From: Actinomycetota bacterium | GTDB taxonomy: Bacteria > Actinomycetota > Actinomycetes > Nanopelagicales > Nanopelagicaceae | Assembly: GCA_016870455.1 (NCBI GenBank) | Contig: VGBN01000002.1 | Location: forward strand, 1 to 59,146 | Length of the DNA: 59,146 bases | Direction of reading: 5' to 3' | Shown here: positions 33,441-42,021 of the stretch, piece by piece | Position numbering within the stretch: the stretch's first letter is position 1 | How the letters are laid out: each line of letters begins with the position of its first letter | The notes under the pieces: generated by a model | Seen by the model: the letters and a program-made list of their open reading frames with translations, nothing else | Told to the model about the DNA's origin: nothing | The model's database searches: none | Translations under genes and position numbers: made by a program

Positions 33441-36400
33441 TTGGCAGCAGAAAATATTTTTACCGCTAATCCAGGTGTTCGTGGGTTATATGACCCTGCA
33501 AATGAACATGATGCATGTGGCGTGGCCATGGTTGCAACTCTAAAGAAGACTCCCACACATGAGATTGTTAGCAAAGCATTAACTGCACTGCGTAACTTAG
33601 AGCATCGGGGAGCATCTGGGGCAGAACCAGATAGTGGTGATGGGGCTGGAATTCTTATCCAATTACCAGACAAATTTTACCGATCTGTAGTTTCATTTGA
33701 GTTACCAAAAATTGGTAAGTATGCAACTGGAATCATGTTTGTTCAAAGAAATACCACACTCAACATTGAGAAAATATCCCAGATTGCCAGTGAAGAGGGA
33801 TTATCAATTCTTGGGTGGCGCGATCTGCCAACTGAATCTAGCTCCATCGGTAAAACAGCCCTCTCAGTTATGCCTGATTTCAAACAAATATTTCTAGTAG
33901 GAGCAAAAGGTGAGTCAGATATTGTTTTAGAGAGAATGGCATTTTGTTTTCGAAAACGAATTGAGCACAGTATGTCTATTTATGTTTGCTCACTTTCATC
34001 TAGAACCATTGTTTACAAAGGAATGTTGACTACTGGCCAACTTGATGAGTTTTTTCCGGATTTGACCAATCCACTTGTTGAATCGGCTATGGCTCTTGTT
34101 CACTCTAGATTTTCAACAAATACTTTTCCCTCTTGGCCGCTGGCACATCCATATCGGTATATCGCACATAACGGCGAAATTAATACTGTTAAGGGTAATC
34201 GCAATTGGATGAGAGCAAGAGAAACTTTACTTGAAAGCAAACTTATTCCAGGTGATTTGAAACGTTTGTTCCCAATCGTGGAAAGTTCTGGAAGCGATTC
34301 GGCCTCATTTGATGAAGTATTAGAACTTCTATATTTAGGTGGCAGAAGTTTGCCGCACTCAGTTTTGATGATGATTCCAGAGGCTTGGGAAAATCATCAA
34401 TCTATGTCAAAGGTGCGAACGGATTTCTATGCCTTCCATTCATCACTTATGGAGCCTTGGGATGGACCGGCATGCGTAACATTCACCGATGGTAAGCAAG
34501 TAGGAGCGGTGCTTGATAGAAATGGTTTAAGACCTTCTAGGTTTTGGGTTACCGATGATGGATTGGTGGTTTTAGCTAGCGAGGTTGGTGTTTTAGATTT
34601 TAAACCTGAGACCATTGTTAGAAAAGGCAGATTGCAGCCAGGCAAAATGTTTCTGGTTGATCTTGAGTCATCACGCATCATTGAAGATGATGAGATTAAA
34701 GATAGCTTAGCAAGCGCATTTCCTTATTCTGATTGGTTGCATGCAGGTTTAGTCCGTTTAAGTGATCTGCCAGCCCGTGAACATATTGTTTATCCACACT
34801 CATCGGTAGTGCGACGACAAAGAGCATTTGGTTACACCGAGGAAGAGTTGCGGCTAATCATTACCCCAATGGCAAAGAGTGGCACTGAGCCGTTGGGCTC
34901 AATGGGAACAGATACACCAATTGCTGCTCTCTCTGAAAAACCTCGATTGCTTTTTGATTACTTTGCTCAACTTTTTGCGCAGGTTACTAATCCGCCATTA
35001 GATGCAATCAGGGAGGAGCTAGTGACCTCACTAGGAGGTTCAATCGGTCCAGAGCACAACCTGCTCGATCCAGGACCTGCCTCCTGTCGCCAGATTTCGC
35101 TGCAATTTCCAGTAATCGATAATGATGAATTAGCAAAGATTATTCATGTCAACGCCGATGGTGATCAACCTGGTTTTGCAACTCATGTGGTGCGTGGTTT
35201 GTTTGCAATTTCAGGTGGTGGAAAATCCCTGGTTGCAAGAATTGATGAGATAAGAGCTGAGATCTCTGCTGCAATTGAAAATGGCGCTCGAATCATAGTT
35301 TTATCTGATCGAGATGGCGATGCTGAAAATGCCCCTATCCCATCATTACTTTTAACTTCGGCGGTTCACCATCACTTAATTAGGGAAAAAACTCGAACCA
35401 AAGTTGGTTTAGTTGTGGAAAGCGGTGAGGTTAGAGAGGTTCACCATGTAGCACTAATAATTGGATTTGGTGCGGCAGCTGTTAATCCATATCTTGCCAT
35501 GGAAAGTGCAGAGGATTTGGTTCGTCAGGGAGTACTCACAGGACTTACTCCAGAAAAGGCTGTGAGAAATTTAATTAAATCACTTGGAAAAGGCGTATTA
35601 AAAGTGATGTCTAAAATGGGTGTTTCCACCATCGCCTCTTACACCGGCGCGCAGTTATTCGAAGCAACTGGTTTATCTAAAGAGGTAATAGATGAGTATT
35701 TTGTTGGAACAACATCAAGATTAGGTGGGGTAGGGATAGAGATAATCGCACAGGAAACAATTAAACGTCATCACGTTGCATACCCACCTGGTGGAGAAAT
35801 TCCAGGAGCTAAGAAACTACAAATTGGTGGCGAGTATCAATGGCGCAGAGATGGTGAACCACACCTATTTGATCCAGAGACTGTCTTTACCTTGCAGCAT
35901 GCAACAAGATCAAAGAGATTTGATATTTTCAAACGCTATACCACTAGGGTCGATGAACAATCTCGTAGATTAATGACACTTCGGGGGTTATTTAAATTTA
36001 AAGAAAGTCATAGAAAGCCAATCCCAATTGAACAAGTTGAGCCAATAAGTGAGATCCTAAAGCGATTTGCAACTGGTGCAATGTCATACGGTTCTATATC
36101 GCAAGAAGCCCATGAAACTTTGGCAATAGCGATGAATCGCATTGGTGGTAAATCAAACACTGGTGAAGGTGGGGAAGACCCAAGTAGGAATACACCAGAT
36201 TCAAATGGAGATTTGAAACGCTCGGCAATTAAACAGGTTGCTAGCGGTAGGTTTGGCGTAACTAGTGAGTATTTAGTAAATGCTGATGATATTCAGATAA
36301 AAATGGCACAAGGTGCCAAACCAGGTGAGGGTGGTCAACTACCTGGTAACAAGGTGTACCCATGGATTGCAAAAGTGCGGTACTCAACCCCTGGAGTTGG

Positions 36401-37967
36401 ATTGATATCGCCACCACCCCATCACGATATTTACTCAATTGAGGATTTAGCGCAATTGATTCATGATTTAAAAAATGCGAATAATCAAGCGCGTATTCAT
36501 GTCAAATTAGTTGCCGAATTTGGAGTTGGAACAGTTGCAGCTGGAGTAAGCAAGGCACATGCTGATGTTGTTTTAATTTCAGGACATGATGGTGGAACTG
36601 GTGCATCACCTTTAACCTCATTAAAACATGCTGGGGCTCCCTGGGAGTTGGGATTAGCAGAGACGCAACAAACCTTAATTCTCAATGGTTTAAGAGATCG
36701 AATAGTTGTGCAAGTAGATGGTCAGATGAAGACTGGTCGAGATGTTGTTATTGCTGCATTACTTGGAGCAGAGGAGTTTGGATTTGCAACCGCACCATTG
36801 GTGGTATCAGGGTGTGTGATGATGCGAGTTTGCCATCTAGATACCTGTCCTGTGGGGGTCGCTACTCAGAACCCGGAGTTACGTAAGAAATTTAATGGAA
36901 AACCAGAGTTTGTGGAAACATTTTTTGAGTATATCGCCCAAGAGGTAAGAGAGATTTTGGCACAACTTGGTTTAGAAAAACTAGAGGATGCAATTGGACA
37001 GGTTGAGTTACTAGATACCAAAGCTGCTACAGATCACTGGAAGGCCAGTGGCTTGGATCTTTCACCAATTCTTGTGGCACCCACTGAGAATTCACCACGC
37101 AGGAATGTGGCTAAGCAAGATCATGGGCTGAATGAAGCACTTGATAACCAATTAATTTCTCTATCTAAAGCTGCAATGGATGAGAAAAAAAATATCCGGC
37201 TGGAGATGCCAATTAGAAATGTCAATAGAACCGTTGGCACCATGCTCGGAAGTGAGATAACTAGAAAATTTGGCGGCAGTGGTTTACCAGCAAATACAAT
37301 CGATATCACATTTCATGGATCTGCTGGACAGTCTTTCGGAGCCTTTATTCCATCAGGGCTAACATTGCGTCTATATGGTGATAGCAACGATTATGTTGCA
37401 AAAGGGTTATCTGGCGGTCGAGTAATTATTAGGCCAGATGAGCGGGCAAAATTTAAATCAAATCTAAATGTTATAGCTGGAAATGTAATTGGTTACGGTG
37501 CTACATCTGGTGAAATTATGATATCCGGAGTGGTGGGTGAGAGATTTTGTGTTCGGAATTCAGGGGCAAATGCAATTGTTGAGGGTGTTGGTGATCATGG
37601 ATGCGAATACATGACTGGCGGCACTGCGATTATTCTAGGTGGGGTTGGGCGAAATTTTGCTGCAGGCATGTCTGGCGGAATGGCTTTTGTCCTAGATTTA
37701 GATGAGTCCCAAGTTAACACTGAGATGGTTGATCTATTGAATCTGCCAGCTAAGGATGAGCCGTTTGTAAAAGCAAGTGTGTCAAATTTCTTTGTAGAAA
37801 CTGGGTCAATGGTTGCAAAAGATTTACTAGCAGACTGGGATAAAAGTAAATCCAGATTTACTTTGGTTATGCCAAGAGATTACGCGAGAGTGCTAGAAGT
37901 AATGGCAAAAGCCCAGCGAGAGGGGATGCCAATTGATAGTGCGGTAATGGAGGTGGTAAGTGGCTGA
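33441..37967 (+). CDS. gltB: Glutamate synthase (NADPH) large subunit GltB
   Basis: GltB transfers the amide nitrogen of glutamine to 2-oxoglutarate. Domains in order: class II glutaminase starting at the nucleophile Cys in [11 protein letters not shown], central domain, FMN-binding synthase domain with a 3Fe-4S motif ([13 protein letters not shown]), and the beta-helix GXGXG domain at the end. The frame is open from TTG 33390; I choose TTG 33441 because GGGAG (33424-33428) is upstream and it leaves a short propeptide before the Cys, but this start is uncertain. It overlaps gltD by eight bases. Confidence 0.95.
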   Translation: MAAENIFTANPGVRGLYDPANEHDACGVAMVATLKKTPTHEIVSKALTALRNLEHRGASGAEPDSGDGAGILIQLPDKFYRSVVSFELPKIGKYATGIMFVQRNTTLNIEKISQIASEEGLSILGWRDLPTESSSIGKTALSVMPDFKQIFLVGAKGESDIVLERMAFCFRKRIEHSMSIYVCSLSSRTIVYKGMLTTGQLDEFFPDLTNPLVESAMALVHSRFSTNTFPSWPLAHPYRYIAHNGEINTVKGNRNWMRARETLLESKLIPGDLKRLFPIVESSGSDSASFDEVLELLYLGGRSLPHSVLMMIPEAWENHQSMSKVRTDFYAFHSSLMEPWDGPACVTFTDGKQVGAVLDRNGLRPSRFWVTDDGLVVLASEVGVLDFKPETIVRKGRLQPGKMFLVDLESSRIIEDDEIKDSLASAFPYSDWLHAGLVRLSDLPAREHIVYPHSSVVRRQRAFGYTEEELRLIITPMAKSGTEPLGSMGTDTPIAALSEKPRLLFDYFAQLFAQVTNPPLDAIREELVTSLGGSIGPEHNLLDPGPASCRQISLQFPVIDNDELAKIIHVNADGDQPGFATHVVRGLFAISGGGKSLVARIDEIRAEISAAIENGARIIVLSDRDGDAENAPIPSLLLTSAVHHHLIREKTRTKVGLVVESGEVREVHHVALIIGFGAAAVNPYLAMESAEDLVRQGVLTGLTPEKAVRNLIKSLGKGVLKVMSKMGVSTIASYTGAQLFEATGLSKEVIDEYFVGTTSRLGGVGIEIIAQETIKRHHVAYPPGGEIPGAKKLQIGGEYQWRRDGEPHLFDPETVFTLQHATRSKRFDIFKRYTTRVDEQSRRLMTLRGLFKFKESHRKPIPIEQVEPISEILKRFATGAMSYGSISQEAHETLAIAMNRIGGKSNTGEGGEDPSRNTPDSNGDLKRSAIKQVASGRFGVTSEYLVNADDIQIKMAQGAKPGEGGQLPGNKVYPWIAKVRYSTPGVGLISPPPHHDIYSIEDLAQLIHDLKNANNQARIHVKLVAEFGVGTVAAGVSKAHADVVLISGHDGGTGASPLTSLKHAGAPWELGLAETQQTLILNGLRDRIVVQVDGQMKTGRDVVIAALLGAEEFGFATAPLVVSGCVMMRVCHLDTCPVGVATQNPELRKKFNGKPEFVETFFEYIAQEVREILAQLGLEKLEDAIGQVELLDTKAATDHWKASGLDLSPILVAPTENSPRRNVAKQDHGLNEALDNQLISLSKAAMDEKKNIRLEMPIRNVNRTVGTMLGSEITRKFGGSGLPANTIDITFHGSAGQSFGAFIPSGLTLRLYGDSNDYVAKGLSGGRVIIRPDERAKFKSNLNVIAGNVIGYGATSGEIMISGVVGERFCVRNSGANAIVEGVGDHGCEYMTGGTAIILGGVGRNFAAGMSGGMAFVLDLDESQVNTEMVDLLNLPAKDEPFVKASVSNFFVETGSMVAKDLLADWDKSKSRFTLVMPRDYARVLEVMAKAQREGMPIDSAVMEVVSG

Positions 37968-39417
37968 TCCAAAAGGTTTTTTACAGACACCACGTCAGTT
38001 GCCAAAGCGCAGACCAGTTGATGTGAGAATTCAAGACTGGAAAGAGGTTTATCAAAATCAAGAGTTTTCAGATTTACAAAAGCAGGCTGGACGCTGCATG
38101 GATTGTGGAATTCCGTTTTGTCATCAAGGATGTCCATTGGGGAATTTAATTCCAGAGTGGAACGATTTGATCTGGCGTGGTGAAAAGCCTGAAGCAATTG
38201 ATCGATTACATGCAACAAATAACTTTCCAGAGTTCACCGGCAGATTGTGTCCTGCTCCATGTGAGACTGCATGTGTAGTTGCAATTAATGATGAAGCGGT
38301 AACTATCAAACAGGTTGAGTTAAGAACGATTGAAGAAGCATTTTTAGAAAAACGTATTGTGCCACTGATTCCTGATCGACTTTCAGGCAAAACTGTGGCG
38401 ATTATTGGCTCTGGTCCGGCAGGATTAGCGGCCGCACAACAGCTAACTCGGGCTGGGCATACAGTTGCAGTTTATGAAAGAGCGGAGAAAATTGGTGGAT
38501 TGCTTCGCTATGGAATTCCAGAGTTTAAAATGGAAAAATCAATTGTTGACCGCAGGCTCTATCAAATGGAGCAAGAAGGAACACGATTTAGAACTGGTGT
38601 TAATGTTGGCAAAGATATAACAGGCTCAACTCTAAGAAGCAGATATGATGCAGTTGTAATTGCAATTGGTGCTACAAATTGGCGAGATTTAACAATTCCA
38701 GGGCGGGAAGCAAAAGGTGTTTACCAAGCCATGGAGTATTTGCCATGGGGTAATCGACAAGCACTTGGTGAGTTAGATCAGACTCCAGCTATAAATGCTG
38801 CAGACAAAAATGTGGTGATTTTAGGTGGTGGTGATACGGGAGCAGATTGTTTAGGAACTGCAATACGACAGGGAGCTAAAACTGTAACCCAGCTTGAAAT
38901 TTTACCAAGACCAACACAGGAGCGACCTAGCGATCAACCTTGGCCAACCTACCCAATGATTTATCGGGTTAGTAGTGCTCACGAAGAGGCAGGTGAGCGC
39001 GTGTACTCCGTTTCGACTAAAGAGTTTGTAAAAGATAATTTGGGAAATCTCGTTGGATTGAAATTAGTCGAAACTTTATTGGTAGATGGAAAGTTTCAAG
39101 AGGTGCCAAATAGTGAAAAACAAATTCCTGCAGATCTAGTGCTTCTGGCCTTGGGTTTTACTGGTCCAGAAAAAAGTGATTTGTTAACCCAACTAGAAGT
39201 GCAATTGGATGAACGAGGTAATATCAAACGTGACCATAACTACGCGACTAGTTCTGAGGGAGTATTTGTTTGCGGCGATGCAGGTCGAGGACAATCGCTG
39301 ATAGTTTGGGCGATTGCAGAAGGACGTTCAGCAGCATCAGCTGTAGACCGCTACTTAACTGGAAACACGCAATTACCTTACCCGATTGAACCAACAGCTC
39401 GTCCGATGATGGTTTAA
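37960..39417 (+). CDS. gltD: Glutamate synthase small subunit GltD
   Basis: GltD passes electrons from NADPH via FAD and 4Fe-4S clusters to GltB. The N-terminus has the cluster cysteines in [19 protein letters not shown] and [10 protein letters not shown]. The FAD site is [15 protein letters not shown] and the NADPH site is [14 protein letters not shown]. The 485 residues are full length. The GTG start at 37960 lies within the end of gltB and is preceded by GGAGG. Its TAA stop begins the TAAGGT box before pyk. Confidence 0.96.
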   Translation: MADPKGFLQTPRQLPKRRPVDVRIQDWKEVYQNQEFSDLQKQAGRCMDCGIPFCHQGCPLGNLIPEWNDLIWRGEKPEAIDRLHATNNFPEFTGRLCPAPCETACVVAINDEAVTIKQVELRTIEEAFLEKRIVPLIPDRLSGKTVAIIGSGPAGLAAAQQLTRAGHTVAVYERAEKIGGLLRYGIPEFKMEKSIVDRRLYQMEQEGTRFRTGVNVGKDITGSTLRSRYDAVVIAIGATNWRDLTIPGREAKGVYQAMEYLPWGNRQALGELDQTPAINAADKNVVILGGGDTGADCLGTAIRQGAKTVTQLEILPRPTQERPSDQPWPTYPMIYRVSSAHEEAGERVYSVSTKEFVKDNLGNLVGLKLVETLLVDGKFQEVPNSEKQIPADLVLLALGFTGPEKSDLLTQLEVQLDERGNIKRDHNYATSSEGVFVCGDAGRGQSLIVWAIAEGRSAASAVDRYLTGNTQLPYPIEPTARPMMV

Positions 39418-39420
39418 GGT
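39415..39420 (+). promoter_or_regulatory. Putative -10 box (TAAGGT) for a leaderless pyk transcript
   Basis: TAAGGT ends seven bases before ATG 39428 and its first three bases are the gltD stop codon. The intervening TTTTACC has no ribosome site. Confidence 0.4.
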
Positions 39421-39427
39421 TTTTACC

Positions 39428-40870
39428 ATGCGACGAGCTAAAATAGTTTGCACTATCGGTCCTGCAGTTGAATCAGTTGAAAAGATTACTGAACTCATAG
39501 CAGCAGGAATGAATATGGCAAGACTTAATCTCTCTCATGGTAGCTATGAAGAGCACCAATTGCGGTTAGATAATGTTAGAAAAATTGCAAAAGATTCCGG
39601 TAAGGCGATTGCAATTCTTGTGGATCTACAAGGCCCCAAAATACGACTAGGCAGATTTAAAACTGGGCCGCATGATTTGGCTAAGGGTGAGCTATTCACA
39701 ATAACAACAGATGCGATCGAGGGCACAAGGGAAAGAGTAAGCACTACATACCTAGGATTAACTAAAGATTGTCGGGTTGGCGACAAGATAATGATTGACG
39801 ATGGCAGGGTAACTGTTCAAGTAGTTGAGGTTAATGGTAATGATGTTGTCACAAAGGTGATCCAGCCAGGTAGCGTCAGTAACAATAAAGGCTTGAATTT
39901 GCCTGGAGTTGCAGTTTCAGTTACAGCCCTATCTGAAAAGGATATTGCGGATTTGAAGTGGGGTCTGACAGCAGGTGCAGATTTTATTGCCCTTTCATTC
40001 GTAAGAAGTGCTGCTGATGTTAAGGATGTTCATCGAATTATGGATGAGATTGGCGTTCGAATTCCGGTGATTGCAAAAATCGAAAAACCGCAGGCGGTAG
40101 CAAATCTACAAGAGATTGTGGATGCCTTTGATGGCATTATGGTGGCAAGAGGGGACCTAGGTGTTGAGTTACCAATAGAGGATGTGCCGATGGTTCAAAA
40201 ACAATGCATCACAATGGCTAGAGAATCTGCAAAGCCAGTGATAGTTGCTACCCAAATGTTAGATTCGATGATAACCAACTCTCAACCAACTCGAGCTGAG
40301 GCTACAGATTGTGCAAATGCAGTTTTAGATGGAGCTGATGCGTTGATGTTGTCTGGCGAGACAAGTATTGGCGAGTTTCCAATTGAATCAGTAAAGATAA
40401 TGTCTCGAATTATTGAACGAACTGAAAAAATTGCATTAGATCAAATTCCTCCACTTAAGCACTCACCAGCAACAAAGGGAGGAGCAATTACCAAAGCAGC
40501 AACAGAGGTTGGCCTGACAGTTGGTGCCAAATTCTTAGTAGCTTTCACACAAAGTGGTGATTCAGCTCGACGAATGTCACGCCTTCGATCACCTATTCCT
40601 ATGCTCGCCCTCACACCCGAGAATGGAACATATAACCGTCTAGCTTTGTCATGGGGTGTTGAATCCATGTTGACCCCGGTGGTTAATCACACTGATGAAA
40701 TGGTGATGCAGGTAGATACAATTCTTATTAACTCAAAACGGGTAAATATTGGAGACCTAGTGTTAATCGTCGCCGGTTCACCACCAGGAATTCCTGGTTC
40801 AATAAATGCGATGAGAGTTCACAAGATTGGTGATGCTGTAGGTGGGGTTGCCCCTGCTTATCGAAAGTAA
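39428..40870 (+). CDS. pyk: Pyruvate kinase
   Basis: Pyruvate kinase makes pyruvate and ATP from phosphoenolpyruvate and ADP. The 480 residues show MRRAKIVCTIGPA at the start, the barrel motifs NLSHGSYEEH and DLQGPKIRLG, the signature IPVIAKIEKPQAV with the catalytic Lys, and MVARGDLGVELP. The C-terminal allosteric domain is complete. Its position before a tRNA and pdtaR matches the actinobacterial order I remember. The 44 bases after it hold the likely tRNA promoter. Confidence 0.96.
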   Translation: MRRAKIVCTIGPAVESVEKITELIAAGMNMARLNLSHGSYEEHQLRLDNVRKIAKDSGKAIAILVDLQGPKIRLGRFKTGPHDLAKGELFTITTDAIEGTRERVSTTYLGLTKDCRVGDKIMIDDGRVTVQVVEVNGNDVVTKVIQPGSVSNNKGLNLPGVAVSVTALSEKDIADLKWGLTAGADFIALSFVRSAADVKDVHRIMDEIGVRIPVIAKIEKPQAVANLQEIVDAFDGIMVARGDLGVELPIEDVPMVQKQCITMARESAKPVIVATQMLDSMITNSQPTRAEATDCANAVLDGADALMLSGETSIGEFPIESVKIMSRIIERTEKIALDQIPPLKHSPATKGGAITKAATEVGLTVGAKFLVAFTQSGDSARRMSRLRSPIPMLALTPENGTYNRLALSWGVESMLTPVVNHTDEMVMQVDTILINSKRVNIGDLVLIVAGSPPGIPGSINAMRVHKIGDAVGGVAPAYRK

Positions 40871-40871
40871 T

Positions 40872-40900
40872 TTAGTTTTCAAAGATATCAACGATAAACT
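40872..40900 (+). promoter_or_regulatory. Putative promoter of the tRNA-Leu/pdtaR unit
   Basis: TTAGTT (40872-40877), a 17-base spacer and TAAACT (40895-40900) form a plausible sigma-70-type promoter. Transcription would begin near 40907, about eight bases before the mature tRNA 5' end. Confidence 0.4.
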
Positions 40901-40914
40901 GCATCATCTAATTG

Positions 40915-40987
40915 GCCTCGGTACTCCAACGGTAGAGAGGACGGTCTCAAAAACCGTATAGTGTCGGTTCGAATCCGACTCGAGGCA
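40915..40987 (+). tRNA. tRNA-Leu (anticodon CAA) with a short, type I variable loop
   Basis: A full cloverleaf can be drawn: acceptor GCCTCGG (40915-40921) with TCGAGGC (40980-40986, one G-U), D stem CTC/GAG with loop CAACGGTAGA, anticodon stem ACGGT/ACCGT with loop CTCAAAA (anticodon CAA at 40948-40950), variable loop ATAGT of only five bases, T arm GTCGG-TTCGAAT-CCGAC and discriminator A at 40987. A14, A15-U48, G18G19 and A73 fit a functional Leu-type tRNA. Bacterial tRNA-Leu normally has a long variable arm, so this is atypical. CCA is not encoded. Confidence 0.85.
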
Positions 40988-40988
40988 C

Positions 40989-41576
40989 ATGAGCACACAG
41001 AAGAAGATCCGAATTGTTGTGGCTGAAGATGAAACCATTATTCGGCTTGATTTAGTAGAGATGTTAACAGAGGCTGGTTATGAGGTTGTTGCTCAGGCCG
41101 AAAATGGCGCAGTAGCAGTTGATTTAGCAAAGTTACACAAACCAGATTTAGTCATACTAGATGTGAAGATGCCAATAATGGATGGCATAACGGCAGCAGA
41201 GCAAATAATTAATATTGCACCAGTTTTGATGTTGACCGCATTTAGTCAGCGTGAGCTAGTAGAAAGAGCTCGAGATGCTGGCGTCATGGCTTATTTGGTC
41301 AAGCCATTCTTAATCTCAGACCTAGTACCCGCAATTGAAATTGCAATCAGTAGACATTCCCAAATGAAATCTTTGGAAGCAGAGGTTGCAGATTTGTATG
41401 ACCGACTTGAAACTCGAAAAATTATTGATAGAGCCAAGGGTATATTGATGAAGGCTATGAATTTATCTGAGCCAGAGAGTTTTACCTGGATTCAAAAAAC
41501 TGCGATGGATAGAAGGATTTCTATGAAACAGGTTGCACAGGCGGTTATATCTCCTGAATCTGCACCAGATAGGTAA
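40989..41576 (+). CDS. pdtaR: ANTAR-domain response regulator (PdtaR-like)
   Basis: PdtaR-type regulators have a receiver domain and an RNA-binding ANTAR domain that acts by antitermination or by contacting mRNA hairpins. The receiver has the acidic pair E13-D14, phosphoacceptor D58 in VILDVKMPIMDG and the Lys in AYLVKPF. The ANTAR part (about 130-190) has RAKGILMKAMNLSEPESFTWIQ. ATG 40989 lies one base after the tRNA discriminator, so its ribosome region would be the tRNA acceptor stem; a leaderless mRNA released by tRNA processing is likely. No partner histidine kinase is in the window. Confidence 0.93.
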   Translation: MSTQKKIRIVVAEDETIIRLDLVEMLTEAGYEVVAQAENGAVAVDLAKLHKPDLVILDVKMPIMDGITAAEQIINIAPVLMLTAFSQRELVERARDAGVMAYLVKPFLISDLVPAIEIAISRHSQMKSLEAEVADLYDRLETRKIIDRAKGILMKAMNLSEPESFTWIQKTAMDRRISMKQVAQAVISPESAPDR

Positions 41577-41981
41577 TTATCTCTCTGCAAGAATTAAACA
41601 GGTAATTCTCGCACTACATGTACGCTCACCCTTTTCATTAGTAATCTCAACCTCATAACAACACAGTGTTTTACCGAGCGTAACTGCTTTCGCCACAGCT
41701 GTTACTACCCCTGAGAGTGCAGACTTGTGATGAGTAGCGTTTATATCAACACCGACTATTTTTCTATTTGCTCCGGCGTGTAGTTGTGTACCTATTGAAC
41801 CTAAACTCTCAGCGAGTACCACATTCGCACCACCATGCAAGAGTCCAAGTGGTTGGGTGTTTCCTTCAACTGGCATTGTGCCAACTAACCTCTCTGGGGA
41901 GGCTTCAATAATCTCAATACCCATCTTCTTATCTAGGGCACCATATCCACGTTTGCGAATCACATCTAAATAGTCAGTCAT
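41577..41981 (-). CDS. Hotdog-fold thioesterase, PaaI/YdiI family
   Basis: The 134-residue protein has the hotdog thioesterase motif GLLHGGANVVLAES and DINATHHKSA, typical of PaaI/YdiI-like acyl-CoA thioesterases. The substrate is unknown; menaquinone-pathway DHNA-CoA or phenylacetyl-CoA are family possibilities. I choose ATG 41981 over a TTG at 42008 because TAAACT lies seven bases before that ATG and the TTG would sit under the polA promoter. Its stop abuts the pdtaR stop with no gap. It is transcribed away from polA. Confidence 0.85.
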   Translation of the reverse strand: MTDYLDVIRKRGYGALDKKMGIEIIEASPERLVGTMPVEGNTQPLGLLHGGANVVLAESLGSIGTQLHAGANRKIVGVDINATHHKSALSGVVTAVAKAVTLGKTLCCYEVEITNEKGERTCSARITCLILAER

Positions 41982-41988
41982 GTCGACA

Positions 41989-41994
41989 AGTTTA
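41989..41994 (-). promoter_or_regulatory. Putative -10 box (TAAACT) for a leaderless thioesterase transcript
   Basis: On the minus strand TAAACT ends seven bases before ATG 41981. With the polA box it makes a compact divergent pair in a 40-base gap. Confidence 0.4.
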
Positions 41995-42009
41995 ACCTGA
42001 GATGGCAAT

Positions 42010-42015
42010 TAGAAT
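42010..42015 (+). promoter_or_regulatory. Putative -10 box (TAGAAT) for a leaderless polA transcript
   Basis: TAGAAT ends exactly six bases before ATG 42022, so transcription would start at the ATG. No Shine-Dalgarno is present. The same box at the same distance precedes the MFS gene. Confidence 0.5.
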
Positions 42016-42021
42016 CCCAAT

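Noticed and set aside
41982-42008. TTG 42008 (minus) as the thioesterase start
   Set aside because: It would place the start within the polA promoter and has no ribosome site. ATG 41981 has a TAAACT box seven bases upstream.
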